In this document: positions 37,399 to 47,024 of the stretch, piece after piece
Position numbering within the stretch: the stretch's first letter is position 1
Layout: each line of letters starts with the position of its first letter
Position numbers and translations under genes: made by a program
Source of the DNA: Acinetobacter towneri DSM 14962 = CIP 107472
GTDB lineage: Bacteria; Pseudomonadota; Gammaproteobacteria; Pseudomonadales; Moraxellaceae
Direction of reading: 5' to 3'
DNA: 64,000 nt
Assembly (NCBI RefSeq): GCF_000368785.1
Contig: NZ_KB849683.1
Location: forward strand, 73,681-137,680
The notes under the pieces: model-generated
Databases searched by the model: none
Told to the model about the DNA's origin: nothing
Seen by the model: only the letters and a program-made list of their open reading frames with translations

Positions 37399-38676
37399 TT
37401 ACAATCTTAGATCACTCTCTTGAGCATCCAAAATATATTTCAAATCATAAAGTACATAGTTTTCTTTTGATAATGCTTTAAAGTCCACTAGCGACATATT
37501 CTTAAACTCATCATGTGCAACAGCCAAAATCACTGCATCATAATGATTATTTTGTAGCTGAGTAATAGGGGTCAAACCATACTCATGCTTTGCTTCTTCT
37601 ATATCAACCCAAGGATCATAGATGTCTAAATCTAAATCATATTCTTTTAAAGCCTGAACCATATCAATAATTTTGGTATTACGAATATCAGGACAGTTTT
37701 CTTTAAAAGTTAAGCCCATCACTAAAATTTTTGAACCCACCACTTGTATACGCTGCTTCACCATCTCTTTAATCAATTGCGTTGCAACATATTCACCCAT
37801 ACGGTCATTTAAACGACGTGCTGCTAAAATAATTTCTGGATGCAAGCCTAAAGACTGTGCTTTATGGGTTAAATAATATGGATCTACCCCAATACAGTGC
37901 CCACCGACTAAACCAGGGCGGAAAGGTAAAAAATTCCACTTGGTTCCCGCAGCCTGTAAAACCGCTTCAGTATCTATACCCAACTTATTAAAAATAACAG
38001 CCAATTCATTAATTAAAGCAATATTCACATCACGCTGGGTATTTTCAATGACCTTAGCTGCTTCAGCCACTTTTATACTCGGTGCTTTATGTGTACCTGC
38101 AGTCACAATCAGTTGATAGACTGCATCGACAAAGTCTGCAACTTCTGGGGTAGAACCCGATGTTACTTTTAAAATATTGGTCACACGGTGCAGCTTATCG
38201 CCTGGGTTAATCCGTTCTGGACTATAGCCTGCAAAAAAATCCTGATTAAATTTTAAGCCTGAGACTTGTTCCAAAACTGGAATACAAGCTTCTTCTGTAG
38301 CACCTGGGTATACCGTAGACTCATACACCACTACATCGCCTTTTTTGAGTACTTTTCCAATACTAGTAGACGCTTTAATAAGTGGGGTTAAATCAGGTTT
38401 TTTAAATTCATCAATTGGGGTTGGAACAGTCACAATAAAAAAATTGCAGCTTCGTAAGTCATCTAAATTGGCTGAGTAACTTAAATGTGTCGCTTGTTTA
38501 AGTTCTTCTGGCGACACTTCTAAAGTATGATCTTGTCCACTTTGTAATTCTTGTATGCGTTTTTGATGAATATCAAAACCCACAACAGGCAGCTGCTTGC
38601 CAAATTCAACCGCCAAGGGTAAACCGACATAGCCTAAACCAATAACGGCAATTTTTAGCTCAGAGAGTTGTAGCAT
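37399..38676 (-). CDS. gna: UDP-N-acetylhexosamine dehydrogenase (Gna/WbpA/TviB type)
   Basis: 425 aa. NAD motif [12 protein letters not shown] at residues ~11-22, catalytic Cys in [15 protein letters not shown] and the typical [14 protein letters not shown]. It belongs to the group oxidising UDP-GlcNAc or UDP-GalNAc to the uronic acid; in Acinetobacter Gna usually leads to GalNAcA together with a 4-epimerase. First gene of the long leftward unit, divergent from wza. Confidence 0.9.
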   Translation of the reverse strand: MLQLSELKIAVIGLGYVGLPLAVEFGKQLPVVGFDIHQKRIQELQSGQDHTLEVSPEELKQATHLSYSANLDDLRSCNFFIVTVPTPIDEFKKPDLTPLIKASTSIGKVLKKGDVVVYESTVYPGATEEACIPVLEQVSGLKFNQDFFAGYSPERINPGDKLHRVTNILKVTSGSTPEVADFVDAVYQLIVTAGTHKAPSIKVAEAAKVIENTQRDVNIALINELAVIFNKLGIDTEAVLQAAGTKWNFLPFRPGLVGGHCIGVDPYYLTHKAQSLGLHPEIILAARRLNDRMGEYVATQLIKEMVKQRIQVVGSKILVMGLTFKENCPDIRNTKIIDMVQALKEYDLDLDIYDPWVDIEEAKHEYGLTPITQLQNNHYDAVILAVAHDEFKNMSLVDFKALSKENYVLYDLKYILDAQESDLRL

Positions 38677-38981
38677 TTTAGCGCCTTTAATTTATATCTG
38701 TATTTTATAAAGAGAGAATCTTTCGGCAGGAATACTAGCAGAAATTTATGAAATTTCTATTGAGATTTATGCTCAAATGACGTGAAAAAGATTGCAATGT
38801 ATAATTTTTTTGAATATTCATTTTTTTATTCAGAAGCAGTTCATAATTTCGGAACTTTATCCTTTTATGCTTTAAGAGCGTCTACTTGATTATGCAAATT
38901 GATTACAAATTGCTATGTACCTCTTTCACAAGTTCGGTAAAATGACAGCAATTTATCCAAAACTATTTTAAAAAATTAATA
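38677..38981. promoter_or_regulatory. Divergent gna/wza promoter region
   Basis: 305 bp separating the two main capsule transcription units, so it must contain both promoters. A perfect 8-bp inverted repeat (AGAAATTT / AAATTTCT, 38740-38758) lies on the gna side and could be an operator or simply AT-rich chance. No hexamer pair could be assigned with confidence. Confidence 0.55.
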
Positions 38982-40097
38982 ATGGGATCTCGCGTGCGAC
39001 ACTTTCAACTGGCTATTTTATTGGCATGTGGTATTGCCACTACGGGGTGCGCTGTCACCTCTGGTTTACAAACTTACGACTTACCTCGCGAAGGGGTTTA
39101 CACCACCGACTTGGGTACAGCAGTCAATGTGATTAAACTCACCCAAGACTCAATGCTTGCGGTGCAGCCTGCAGTTCACAATATTCAACAAGACTATGCA
39201 CATTTATTTCATACACCACAGCGTCAATACACCTTAAGTTCAGGCGATATTCTTTCTATTTATTTATGGGCATATCCTGAAATTACACCACCAACCAATA
39301 CCATTAGTAGTGAAAAAGCGGTTGAGTCCAATGGTTATCAAATTGACTCACAGGGTTATATTCAGTTTCCGATTATCGGGCGTTATAAAGCTGCAGGTAA
39401 ATCTTTAGCGCAAGTGAATCGTGAGTTGCGCGGTCAATTGGCGCGTTATTTAAAAACCCCAGATGTGATTGTACGAGTCTTGTCTTACCAAGGGCAGCGA
39501 TACTCGGTACAAGGTAATGTCATGAAAGGCGGGCAATTCTATCTAAATGATCAACCTGTGAGTGTCTATACCGCACTGGGTATGGCAGGCGGGGTCAATG
39601 CCGAACAAGGTGACAATGCTTCAATGACTTTAGTGCGTCAGGGGCGTAGCTATCAACTCAATACCGTAGAGTTGGAAAAAGCAGGCTTGTCATTGCACAA
39701 CTTACTCATCCAGCCGAATGACACCTTGTATGTCAATAACCGTGAAAACCAAAAAATTTATGTGATGGGTGAGTCGGGTAAAAATCAATCGCTCCCTATG
39801 CGCGATCAAGGCATGAGCTTAAGCGATGTATTGGGTGAAAGCTTGGGCTTAAACCCACTATCTGCCAGCCGCAGTAAAATTTATGTGGTCCGTAGCCAGC
39901 CGAATGCAGCACATACCGAAGTCTATCATATGGATTTAACTAGCATTGCCGATTTTGGTCTGGCCAATCAGTTTAAAATGCGCAGCAATGATATTGTCTA
40001 TGTCGATGCTTCAGGCTTGGCCCGCTGGCAACGTGTAGTTAACCAAATTATTCCATTCTCAAATGCTTTATATAACCTAGATCGTTTGGGGAACTAA
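38982..40097 (+). CDS. wza: Capsule outer-membrane exporter Wza
   Basis: 371 aa lipoprotein. A signal peptide ends in lipobox TTGC, with Cys23 as the lipidated residue. The polysaccharide export domain (YTLSSGDILSIYLWAYPEI, then IDSQGYIQFPIIGRYKAAG) is followed by SLBB-type segments (YSVQGNVMKGGQF, IYVMGESG) and the C-terminal helix region. Wza forms the octameric channel that passes capsule to the surface with Wzc. The stop shares a base with the wzb start. Confidence 0.95.
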   Translation: MGSRVRHFQLAILLACGIATTGCAVTSGLQTYDLPREGVYTTDLGTAVNVIKLTQDSMLAVQPAVHNIQQDYAHLFHTPQRQYTLSSGDILSIYLWAYPEITPPTNTISSEKAVESNGYQIDSQGYIQFPIIGRYKAAGKSLAQVNRELRGQLARYLKTPDVIVRVLSYQGQRYSVQGNVMKGGQFYLNDQPVSVYTALGMAGGVNAEQGDNASMTLVRQGRSYQLNTVELEKAGLSLHNLLIQPNDTLYVNNRENQKIYVMGESGKNQSLPMRDQGMSLSDVLGESLGLNPLSASRSKIYVVRSQPNAAHTEVYHMDLTSIADFGLANQFKMRSNDIVYVDASGLARWQRVVNQIIPFSNALYNLDRLGN

Positions 40098-40525
40098 TGA
40101 AAATTAATCACATTTTGGTGGTGTGTATTGGCAATATTTGTCGTAGCCCCATGGCAGAATACTTTTTAAAACAGCAGTATCCACACTTACAAATTGAATC
40201 TGCAGGTATTTCAGGCTTGGTGGGTCATGCAGCACATGACAAAGCCCGTTTATGTATGCAACGTCACGGTATTGACATGAGTCCACACGTAGCCAAAAAA
40301 CTCAATGTAGACTTAATTAAAAAAGCCGACCTGATTTTGGTGATGAGTCAAAATCAACAAAAGCATGTGGAACAAACTTGGCCCTTTGCCAAAGGCAAAA
40401 CCTTTAGATTGGGGCACTGGCAAAGTAAAAATGTGGCCGACCCCTATCAGCACGATCAGGCCGTATTTGATGAAACCTGTGCGTTAATTCAAGCCTGCAT
40501 TGCTGACTGGAAAAAATATATCTAA
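40097..40525 (+). CDS. wzb: Low-molecular-weight protein tyrosine phosphatase Wzb
   Basis: 142 aa. The catalytic P-loop CIGNICRS lies at residues 10-17 and the general-acid Asp in VADPY near residue 117. It dephosphorylates the tyrosine cluster of Wzc, and this cycle is needed for capsule polymer assembly. Coupled to wza; wzc follows after 52 bp. Confidence 0.96.
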   Translation: MKINHILVVCIGNICRSPMAEYFLKQQYPHLQIESAGISGLVGHAAHDKARLCMQRHGIDMSPHVAKKLNVDLIKKADLILVMSQNQQKHVEQTWPFAKGKTFRLGHWQSKNVADPYQHDQAVFDETCALIQACIADWKKYI

Positions 40526-40577
40526 TTTCTTGATATTCTAGCTTTTTTTAAAATTCTACTTTTTTGATATTTAAACT

Positions 40578-42770
40578 ATGAGCCAAAAAGCCAACACCGA
40601 AGATACCATTGATTTAAAGGAATTATTTTTTTCCTTAATTGCGCAATGGAAAATGATTACCCTTTGCGTTCTACTCAGTATTGTCTGCGCTTTACTGTAT
40701 TTAAGAACCACACCAGACACCTATGCAGTAGATGCTTTGGTACAGGTCGAAGACAGCAAAGGGGCCTCTGCAGCGTTATTGGGTGATCTATCCAATATGA
40801 TTGAGCAGAAATCACCTGCACAAGCTGAAATTGAAATTTTAAAATCACGTTTGGTGTTGGGCAGCGTGATTGACCATCTAAATTTAAATATTCGCGTTTC
40901 GGGTACAGAAGACAGTTTCTGGAATCGTTTAATTGCCAAGCATGAATATGACAGTGAATATTCATCTCAGTCAGTGCTATTTAAAGACAATCAAAAAAGT
41001 TTTGATATTCGCCAGTTCGATATCCCGCAATATTTTCAAGATAAAAACTTAATTTTAAAATTTGCACAAGGCAAATACAGCCTAACCGATGCAGCAACCG
41101 AACAGGTGGTTTTTTCTGCACCTTTAAACCAAGCCAGTCAATTACAGTCTGAATTTGGGCTGTGGAAAGTCGCAATTTTTAGTCAAGACAGCTTTAACAC
41201 TGCCTATAACCTCCAAAAGCAAAGCCTGCCTGCTGCCATGAAAAGCTTAACTGCCAACTATTCAGTAGCAGAAAAAGGCAAGTTAACAGGCGTGTTGGGG
41301 CTGAATTACCAAGGGTCAGACAAACAACACATTACCCAAGTACTGAATGCCATTTTAGCAGCGTATAGCCAACAAAATATTGAGCGTCGTAGTGCAGAAA
41401 CAGCACAGACCTTAAAGTTTTTGGAAGACCAACTCCCAGAACTGAAACAACAATTAGATGTGGCAGAACGTGAATTTAACCGTTTCCGCCAACAATTTAA
41501 TACAGTCGATGTGACCAAAGAATCTGAGTTATATTTAACCCAAAGTATTACTTTGGAAACCCAAAAAGCGCAGTTAGAGCAACAAGTGGCTGAAGCTGCG
41601 GCCAAGTACACCAACGAACACCCTGTCATGCAGCAAATGAATGCACAACTGGGGGCAATTAACAAACGCATTGCTGAGTTAGACGGCACGCTCAAACGCT
41701 TGCCAGAATTACAACGCCAATATTTACAACTGTTCCGTGAAGTAGAAGTCAAACAACAACTGTATACAGGCTTGCTTAACTCTTACCAACAACTGCGGAT
41801 TGCTAAAGCAGGTGAAATTGGCAATGTGCGTATTGTCGATACTGCGGTAGAGCCGATTGAGCCAATTAAACCAAAGAAATTACAAATTCTGATTTTGTCC
41901 GTTTTCTTGGGTGGTTTTCTGGGCACATTATTGGCCTTACTGCGTAACATGTTGCGCTCAGGTATTAAAGACTCAAATCAAATTGAAAATGAACTGGATT
42001 TACCTGTTTATGCCACTGTGCCACATTCACCTGTGCAAGAAAGCCTTATTAAAATTCTGAAAAAGAAAAAGAATATTCCTATTCTTGCGGTTAAAAATAG
42101 TAATGATATTGCCATTGAAAGCCTGCGCAGCATGCGTACTGCCATTCACTTTGCCTTAAGCAGTGCCAAAAACAATATCATTATGATTTCTGGCCCTGCA
42201 CCAGAATTGGGTAAATCGTTTATTTCAACTAACTTAGCGACTATTTTGGCGCAAAGTGATAAGCGCGTATTATTGATTGATGCCGATTTACGTCGTGGTT
42301 ATATGCACAAATACTTTAATTACGACCCAAAGCCTGGCTTAACCGAATACCTGAATGGTCAGCAAGAGTTAGGCAGCATTGTACGCAGTACTGAAGTTGA
42401 AAATTTAAGCATCATAAGCCGCGGCAAAAGCCCTGCCAATCCTTCAGAGTTGTTGAGTATGCAAAAATTTGCAGACATGCTCACGCACTTGTCGAGCCAG
42501 TTTGACCATATTCTGATTGATACCCCGCCAGTTCTTTCCGTCACCGATGGGATTATTATTTCACAATATGCAGGTGTGAATTTAGTGGTGGCACGTTATG
42601 CCAAGACGCAAATGAAAGAGCTTGAACTGACTGTCAACCGCTTTGAACAAACTGGCGTGAAAGTCAACGGCTTTATTTTAAATGATATTCAACGTGAAGC
42701 GGGCGGTTATGGCTATGGCTATGGCTATAACTATGCTTATGCCTATAAAGCCAATAAGGATGATGATTAA
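40578..42770 (+). CDS. wzc: Tyrosine autokinase and polysaccharide co-polymerase Wzc
   Basis: 730 aa. N-terminal membrane segment (~30-50), a large periplasmic Wzz-type domain with coiled coil (~270-400), a second membrane segment near ~435-455 and a cytoplasmic BY-kinase domain with Walker A in GPAPELGKSF and Walker A'/B in VLLIDADLRRG and ILIDTPP. The C-terminus carries seven closely spaced tyrosines (GYGYGYGYNYAYAY), the phosphorylation cluster. It controls polymer length and export with Wza and Wzb. Confidence 0.96.
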   Translation: MSQKANTEDTIDLKELFFSLIAQWKMITLCVLLSIVCALLYLRTTPDTYAVDALVQVEDSKGASAALLGDLSNMIEQKSPAQAEIEILKSRLVLGSVIDHLNLNIRVSGTEDSFWNRLIAKHEYDSEYSSQSVLFKDNQKSFDIRQFDIPQYFQDKNLILKFAQGKYSLTDAATEQVVFSAPLNQASQLQSEFGLWKVAIFSQDSFNTAYNLQKQSLPAAMKSLTANYSVAEKGKLTGVLGLNYQGSDKQHITQVLNAILAAYSQQNIERRSAETAQTLKFLEDQLPELKQQLDVAEREFNRFRQQFNTVDVTKESELYLTQSITLETQKAQLEQQVAEAAAKYTNEHPVMQQMNAQLGAINKRIAELDGTLKRLPELQRQYLQLFREVEVKQQLYTGLLNSYQQLRIAKAGEIGNVRIVDTAVEPIEPIKPKKLQILILSVFLGGFLGTLLALLRNMLRSGIKDSNQIENELDLPVYATVPHSPVQESLIKILKKKKNIPILAVKNSNDIAIESLRSMRTAIHFALSSAKNNIIMISGPAPELGKSFISTNLATILAQSDKRVLLIDADLRRGYMHKYFNYDPKPGLTEYLNGQQELGSIVRSTEVENLSIISRGKSPANPSELLSMQKFADMLTHLSSQFDHILIDTPPVLSVTDGIIISQYAGVNLVVARYAKTQMKELELTVNRFEQTGVKVNGFILNDIQREAGGYGYGYGYNYAYAYKANKDDD

Positions 42771-42782
42771 TCTGAAGTGATC

Positions 42783-42804
42783 GGTGGGCTGAAATCAGCC
42801 CACC
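42783..42804. terminator. Hairpin downstream of wzc, probable terminator
   Basis: GGTGGGCTG and CAGCCCACC form a perfect GC-rich 9-bp stem with a 4-base loop 12 bp after the wzc stop. The tract that follows is only weakly T-rich, so efficiency is uncertain. Confidence 0.6.
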
Positions 42805-42919
42805 ACCGCAATAATCACCTATTGTAAATAATTTTCTTTTGAAATTTACAACAATATTCAACAACTCACATTGCAAAAATCCACTCAAAAACCTATCTTG
42901 GTTACAGTTGCATATTCTT

Positions 42920-43045
42920 ATACAAATGGACACCAAATGAGTTTTACTATGATCAGCTACCCCAACAAAACAAGATGGCTTAACTAGAGCGGAATATCAC
43001 TTATAAATACGCTTTTAGTTGTTGAAACAAGTGGGACCACCTCTG
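42920..43045 (+). mobile_element. IS3-family remnant (3' end), copy 1
   Basis: The sequence NEFYYDQLPQQNKMA followed by a stop (about 42935-42982) and the next ~60 bp match, in opposite orientation, the remnant at 46228-46349 almost base for base. It is the 3' end of OrfB plus the terminal region. No 5' part is present. Outer limits are approximate. Confidence 0.75.
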
Positions 43046-43088
43046 TTTAAAATCAGGCTGGCTATAACCCCCTATCAATAAAGGCAGT

Positions 43089-44192
43089 TTAGAAACCGTG
43101 TAGGGTGATCCCCACTGAGGCTAAACCATAACGTTTGTCTAAACGTGAAGCGGTAACACCATTATAGAGGAAGGGAATATCACCAACAAAATTGCGCTGG
43201 AACACCTGACCTTCGATAAACCCGGTGACGTGCGGGCTAAAGTCATAGCTGAATTTAGCACCCAAAGTATGATTGTTCTTGATCGGGGAGTTGCCAAAAT
43301 TACTCACACGATCATCGATATCGTTACGCCACAAGCGCTGGTATTGATAAGCCAACTGGCTTTCGAACTGACGATAGCGCCAGTTCCATGACCCCCCGAG
43401 ATTGGCATAATAGGCATCGTAACTTAGGTCTTTCTCGATATCAAAACCAAATTCATTGGCATTGCCCTGTTTATACAAATCATTGACCGTAATATTTTCA
43501 TTGGAACAAGGAGCAGCTAACTGGCCTGAATATTGATTATTACCATTAACTGAAATATCCATTAAACAGCCTGCGAGTGTGGCCTGGATATCAATATTAC
43601 TGACTTTAACTTTACTATAACCCACACTGGCAAAAGCATTCAGCTGATTCATCGGATCCAGTTTACGCGAGAAGATGGCATCAAGTTGTAGCTGTAAGTC
43701 TTCCGGATTATGCACCTGAACCTGATTAAATACTTGCTGATTGACCTGTGTCGGGGTAGATTTCGATAGCGTATCAGCCGTGTTGCCCCAGATGCTAGCA
43801 CGGAAACTGAGAGCATCATTCTTTTTCAATGGGAGTGCTGGGCTATAGCGCACAGCCAATAACGCACTCTCAATTTCATTCGTATCCTGACTGTATTCAA
43901 TTTCACGGTGCCAGTAAGTTCCTTCAATGGACCATTGAGGATTGAGCTCATATTGGCCAGATAGATGAAAACCCTGGTAATCACCCGCGGATTTATCGCT
44001 AATGCCTTCACTTTCACGCATATCAAAGATATCAATTCTGTCATTCACAACATCGATGGCAAGATCAAGTTCAAGAGCAGAATTATGAGGTGAATTGAAG
44101 TTTTTCGCACTTAGATACAGGTCATTTGGGGCAGCATAGCTTACAGAGACACTGCCTAAAAATAATCCCAGAATAGTGGATATTTTTTTCAT
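43089..44192 (-). CDS. Outer-membrane beta-barrel protein of unknown function
   Basis: 367 aa with a clear signal peptide (residues 1-20, ending SYAA). The rest alternates polar and hydrophobic residues in strand-like stretches (for example YELNPQWSIEGTYWHREI, ESALLAVRYSP, ESQLAYQYQRLW) and ends with a C-terminal aromatic residue (LHGF), the usual signal for outer-membrane insertion. No named family recognised. It lies with a lipoprotein gene between inverted IS3 remnants and may be part of an inserted pair. Two loops contain single Cys residues (AGCLM, APCSN), possibly a disulfide. Confidence 0.6.
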   Translation of the reverse strand: MKKISTILGLFLGSVSVSYAAPNDLYLSAKNFNSPHNSALELDLAIDVVNDRIDIFDMRESEGISDKSAGDYQGFHLSGQYELNPQWSIEGTYWHREIEYSQDTNEIESALLAVRYSPALPLKKNDALSFRASIWGNTADTLSKSTPTQVNQQVFNQVQVHNPEDLQLQLDAIFSRKLDPMNQLNAFASVGYSKVKVSNIDIQATLAGCLMDISVNGNNQYSGQLAAPCSNENITVNDLYKQGNANEFGFDIEKDLSYDAYYANLGGSWNWRYRQFESQLAYQYQRLWRNDIDDRVSNFGNSPIKNNHTLGAKFSYDFSPHVTGFIEGQVFQRNFVGDIPFLYNGVTASRLDKRYGLASVGITLHGF

Positions 44193-44211
44193 GTTTTTTT
44201 CCAGATGATAA

Positions 44212-44239
44212 AAAAGAGCTGCTTCTCAGCAGCTCTTTT
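44212..44239 (-). terminator. Terminator of the lipoprotein gene
   Basis: AAAAGAGCTGC (44212-44222) and GCAGCTCTTTT (44229-44239) form a perfect 11-bp stem with a 6-base loop. On the minus strand it lies just after the stop at 44247 and ends in a T-run. Confidence 0.85.
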
Positions 44240-44246
44240 TTCTTGC

Positions 44247-45953
44247 TTATTGGGTTACTTTAAATTTAGCAGATACACCTGATCCATCAGTTGTACCTAA
44301 AGTGTATTTAGATGCAAGAGCTGGCTTACCATTATTAATAGCGATCACTGGTGAGGCTTTGATAACTGCAGTTACAGTGACAGTATCACCTTTTAAGCTA
44401 AAGCTGTTGAGCTGATTTGCTAAAGATGCTGATAATGAACCCAAGGTGGTTGTATTGAGTGCAATTTTACCGTTATTCAGTACATTTTGCGCAGCATTTA
44501 CAGTGAAAGTGGTTTTTAGGCTATTGATTGTGGAATCAACCTTAATCACTGTGCCTGCTGGAATGCTAGCTGCAGTTAATGTACCTCCAGTAAAGTTAAG
44601 ATTTAACTTATTTGCAGAGATCGTTAATGTTTTAGTGCCAGTGCTAATGTGTAATGCAGCAGCAGCAACAATTGGGCTAGCCGTTGTTGCATATGTACCC
44701 TCGGAAGTAATACCCACCAAAAGGTTATTTAAACTTTGTACTTGAATCGGGTTAGTGAGTGAAGCATTAAGTGATGTAATCGTTTGGTTGGTATTCTGTA
44801 CATTAAAGCCATTTAATTCTAAATAGTTTGCATAGAATTCATTGGCGTTTTGAACAGCTTCGGTAACTGTTGTAGAATCAATAGTTCCGGCAGGTACAAT
44901 ATCGTCAATCTTCGTAATTGCACTCGCAATGTCATCATTAGATGTTTGAGTTGGGTTAGCAACTGCTGTACTGATTTCCTTCAGTGATTCTTCAACCTGA
45001 GTCGGTGCTTGAGTCAGGACAGGTGCCAAGATAGTGACAATTTTTTCTGCAGCAACAGACTCTTTCGCTTCAGTAACTGCAGCTTTAGTTTCATCTTTAA
45101 TACTATCAGTACCTGCATTGAAGGTCGCAGCAGGTACATCTAGAATCGCTGTTTCTACAGATTGAACATTGCTTGAAATCACTGCAGCACTTAAAGCTGC
45201 TAAGTTGGTTTTTACATTGTCTAAAACAGTTGAGTCCGCTTTAAGTTCAGCAGGTAAATCAGCTTTTACGGCTTCTACAGTTGCTGAAATTGCAGCTGAA
45301 ATCGTGGCTGTGCTGGTCAAAGTATTGTCTGAAGCCGGAGCTGCAGATAATGCAGTTTGTAGGGCGGCAAATGCCTGAGTATTTAGCTCTGCTTGAGTAG
45401 TGCTACCGCCTAGAGAAGCAACAACTGCTTGAATCTGTTCGACCATTTGCTGTACTGCAACTGTTTTGGCATAGACTTCCTGATTCTTCATCGGATCAAC
45501 GGATAATAAATCTACGCCTGATAAATTCAAAGCGGCAGCAATTTGCTGAGTTGCTTCAGTAGGGCTAGCACCTGCATCAATACTTGCCTGAATGAGTGTA
45601 GTAATTGGCGAAACTACGATCAGATTTTGTTCATTTTGAGCACGTTGTGGCGCTTTAATTTCGCCGGTAAAAGGCAAATCAGTCGCTGTGTCAATACCGC
45701 CAGTGACGGTTAATTCACTTGATGTACAGCCTTGTGGGAAAGTGAAGTTACCCTCGTTATCAGTTTCTACTTGAGCATTGTTACAGTCTACAAAAGTAAC
45801 TGTTGCGCCTGCTAATGGTCCATCAACTGCAAGACCTTTGATCGTCGGTGCCGGTGAATTAGAACCGCCACCACTACTACTTCCCCCACACGCACTCAGG
45901 AGTAATGAAGTTGCAGCCGCAAGCGCTGTAAGTTTAAGTGAATGCTTTAACAT
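44247..45953 (-). CDS. Large surface/periplasmic lipoprotein of unknown function
   Basis: 568 aa. Signal peptide with lipobox LSAC and Cys22, followed by a glycine/serine linker (GGSSSGGGS). Residues ~38-85 look like a carboxypeptidase-regulatory-like/Ig-type unit (GLAVDGPLAGATVTFVDC, DNEGNFTFPQGC) as found at the start of several marine and Acinetobacter lipoproteins. A long alanine-rich mainly helical region (~115-400) and a strand-rich C-terminal domain follow. Secreted to the outer membrane. Its function is unknown; it is transcribed towards the barrel gene, which lies 54 bp beyond its terminator. Confidence 0.65.
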   Translation of the reverse strand: MLKHSLKLTALAAATSLLLSACGGSSSGGGSNSPAPTIKGLAVDGPLAGATVTFVDCNNAQVETDNEGNFTFPQGCTSSELTVTGGIDTATDLPFTGEIKAPQRAQNEQNLIVVSPITTLIQASIDAGASPTEATQQIAAALNLSGVDLLSVDPMKNQEVYAKTVAVQQMVEQIQAVVASLGGSTTQAELNTQAFAALQTALSAAPASDNTLTSTATISAAISATVEAVKADLPAELKADSTVLDNVKTNLAALSAAVISSNVQSVETAILDVPAATFNAGTDSIKDETKAAVTEAKESVAAEKIVTILAPVLTQAPTQVEESLKEISTAVANPTQTSNDDIASAITKIDDIVPAGTIDSTTVTEAVQNANEFYANYLELNGFNVQNTNQTITSLNASLTNPIQVQSLNNLLVGITSEGTYATTASPIVAAAALHISTGTKTLTISANKLNLNFTGGTLTAASIPAGTVIKVDSTINSLKTTFTVNAAQNVLNNGKIALNTTTLGSLSASLANQLNSFSLKGDTVTVTAVIKASPVIAINNGKPALASKYTLGTTDGSGVSAKFKVTQ

Positions 45954-46227
45954 AATTTGCCTCGGAAAGTAAGTTTCTAGTTTTGTTGCGTTGTAAAAAT
46001 AGTACGAATGTTAAATGAAAATATATAATAAGCGAATGACCAAAACATTAGTTATGCTAAAAAATTATAAAGATAATTGAGTAAAAGTAACTCGGTTTTG
46101 TCTATTCAATATGTAACGATGTATTTAGTTTGTATGATTGATTTTCCCTTTTCTAAAATACGTTGAGCCCAGACAGCGTAATAATTTACATCTTCTATTT
46201 CTACCTTTTTTGAAGGATGATTAATTG

Positions 46228-46680
46228 TAGAGAGGCAGTCCCACTTGTTTGAACAACTAAAAGCGTATTTATAAGTGATATTCCGCTCTAGTTAAGCCAC
46301 CTTGTTTTGTTGGGGTAGCTGATCATAGTAAAACTCATTTAGTGTCATTTTGGCTATACTCGAATGAGGTCGTTTCAAATTATAAAACTCAAAATATGCA
46401 CTCAATTGCTTTTTCGCATCTGTGACACTGCTATAAGCTTTGAGATACACCTCTTCATATTTAACGCTCCGCCATAATCGTTCAACCATCACATTATCAA
46501 TCTATGAGCAGTATACTGCGCAAATTTACCATCCATACTGATTTGAATGCCATTTGATTTCAATACATCAATAAATGCATCACTGGTGAACTGACTGCCT
46601 TGGTCTATATTAAATATTTCAGGTGATCCATATTTTTCAATCGCTTCATTTAAAGCCGAAATACAAAAATCCACCTCCAT
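46228..46680 (-). mobile_element. IS3-family remnant (OrfB 3' half), copy 2, degenerate
   Basis: Two minus-strand pieces read as OrfB: the DDE-region EKYGSPEIFNIDQGSQFTS followed by frameshifted or mutated sequence, then MVERLWRSVKYEEVYLKAY to the end at 46292. The final ~120 bp match the copy at 42920-43045 in inverted orientation. The transposase is broken around 46490-46500 and lacks its N-terminal half. Non-functional. Confidence 0.82.
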
Positions 46681-46696
46681 ACTAATTGATACCCTA

Positions 46697-46998
46697 TGCG
46701 CAAGTACCTTGCGGCTATGCCAATCAAGGCAAAGAATTTTCCGAACACAAAAGAATTACTGATGCTGGCATAGAGACGTATTTTGCTGATCCTTACAAGT
46801 CTATTCAGCGAGCTAAAAAGAAAATACGAATGGTTTAATCCGTCAATATCTGCCAAAATCATCATCGTTTGATGACGTGTCAAACGAACAAATAGAGCAG
46901 ATAGAATTTGCACTTAACCATTATCCTAGAAAACACTAGGTTGGTATACACCGAGTGAAGTTATGGCTGGTTTTTATACTGTTGCACTTGCCGCTTGA
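46697..46998 (+). mobile_element. IS30-family transposase C-terminal remnant
   Basis: Plus-strand pieces give GKEFSEHKRI, YFADPYKS, GLIRQYLPKSSSFDDVS, NEQIEQIEFALNHYPRK and WYTPSEVMAGFYTVALAA, the conserved C-terminus of IS30-type transposases. The pieces fall in different frames or are separated by stops, so it is decayed. It abuts the IS3 remnant at 46680, showing one element inserted in or next to another. Confidence 0.78.
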
Positions 46999-47024
46999 AT
47001 CTGCCCTTTAATTAACTCAATTAT

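Noticed and set aside
42703..42755. Short tandem repeat of GGCTAT-like units at the end of wzc
   Set aside because: It encodes the tyrosine cluster of Wzc and needs no other explanation.
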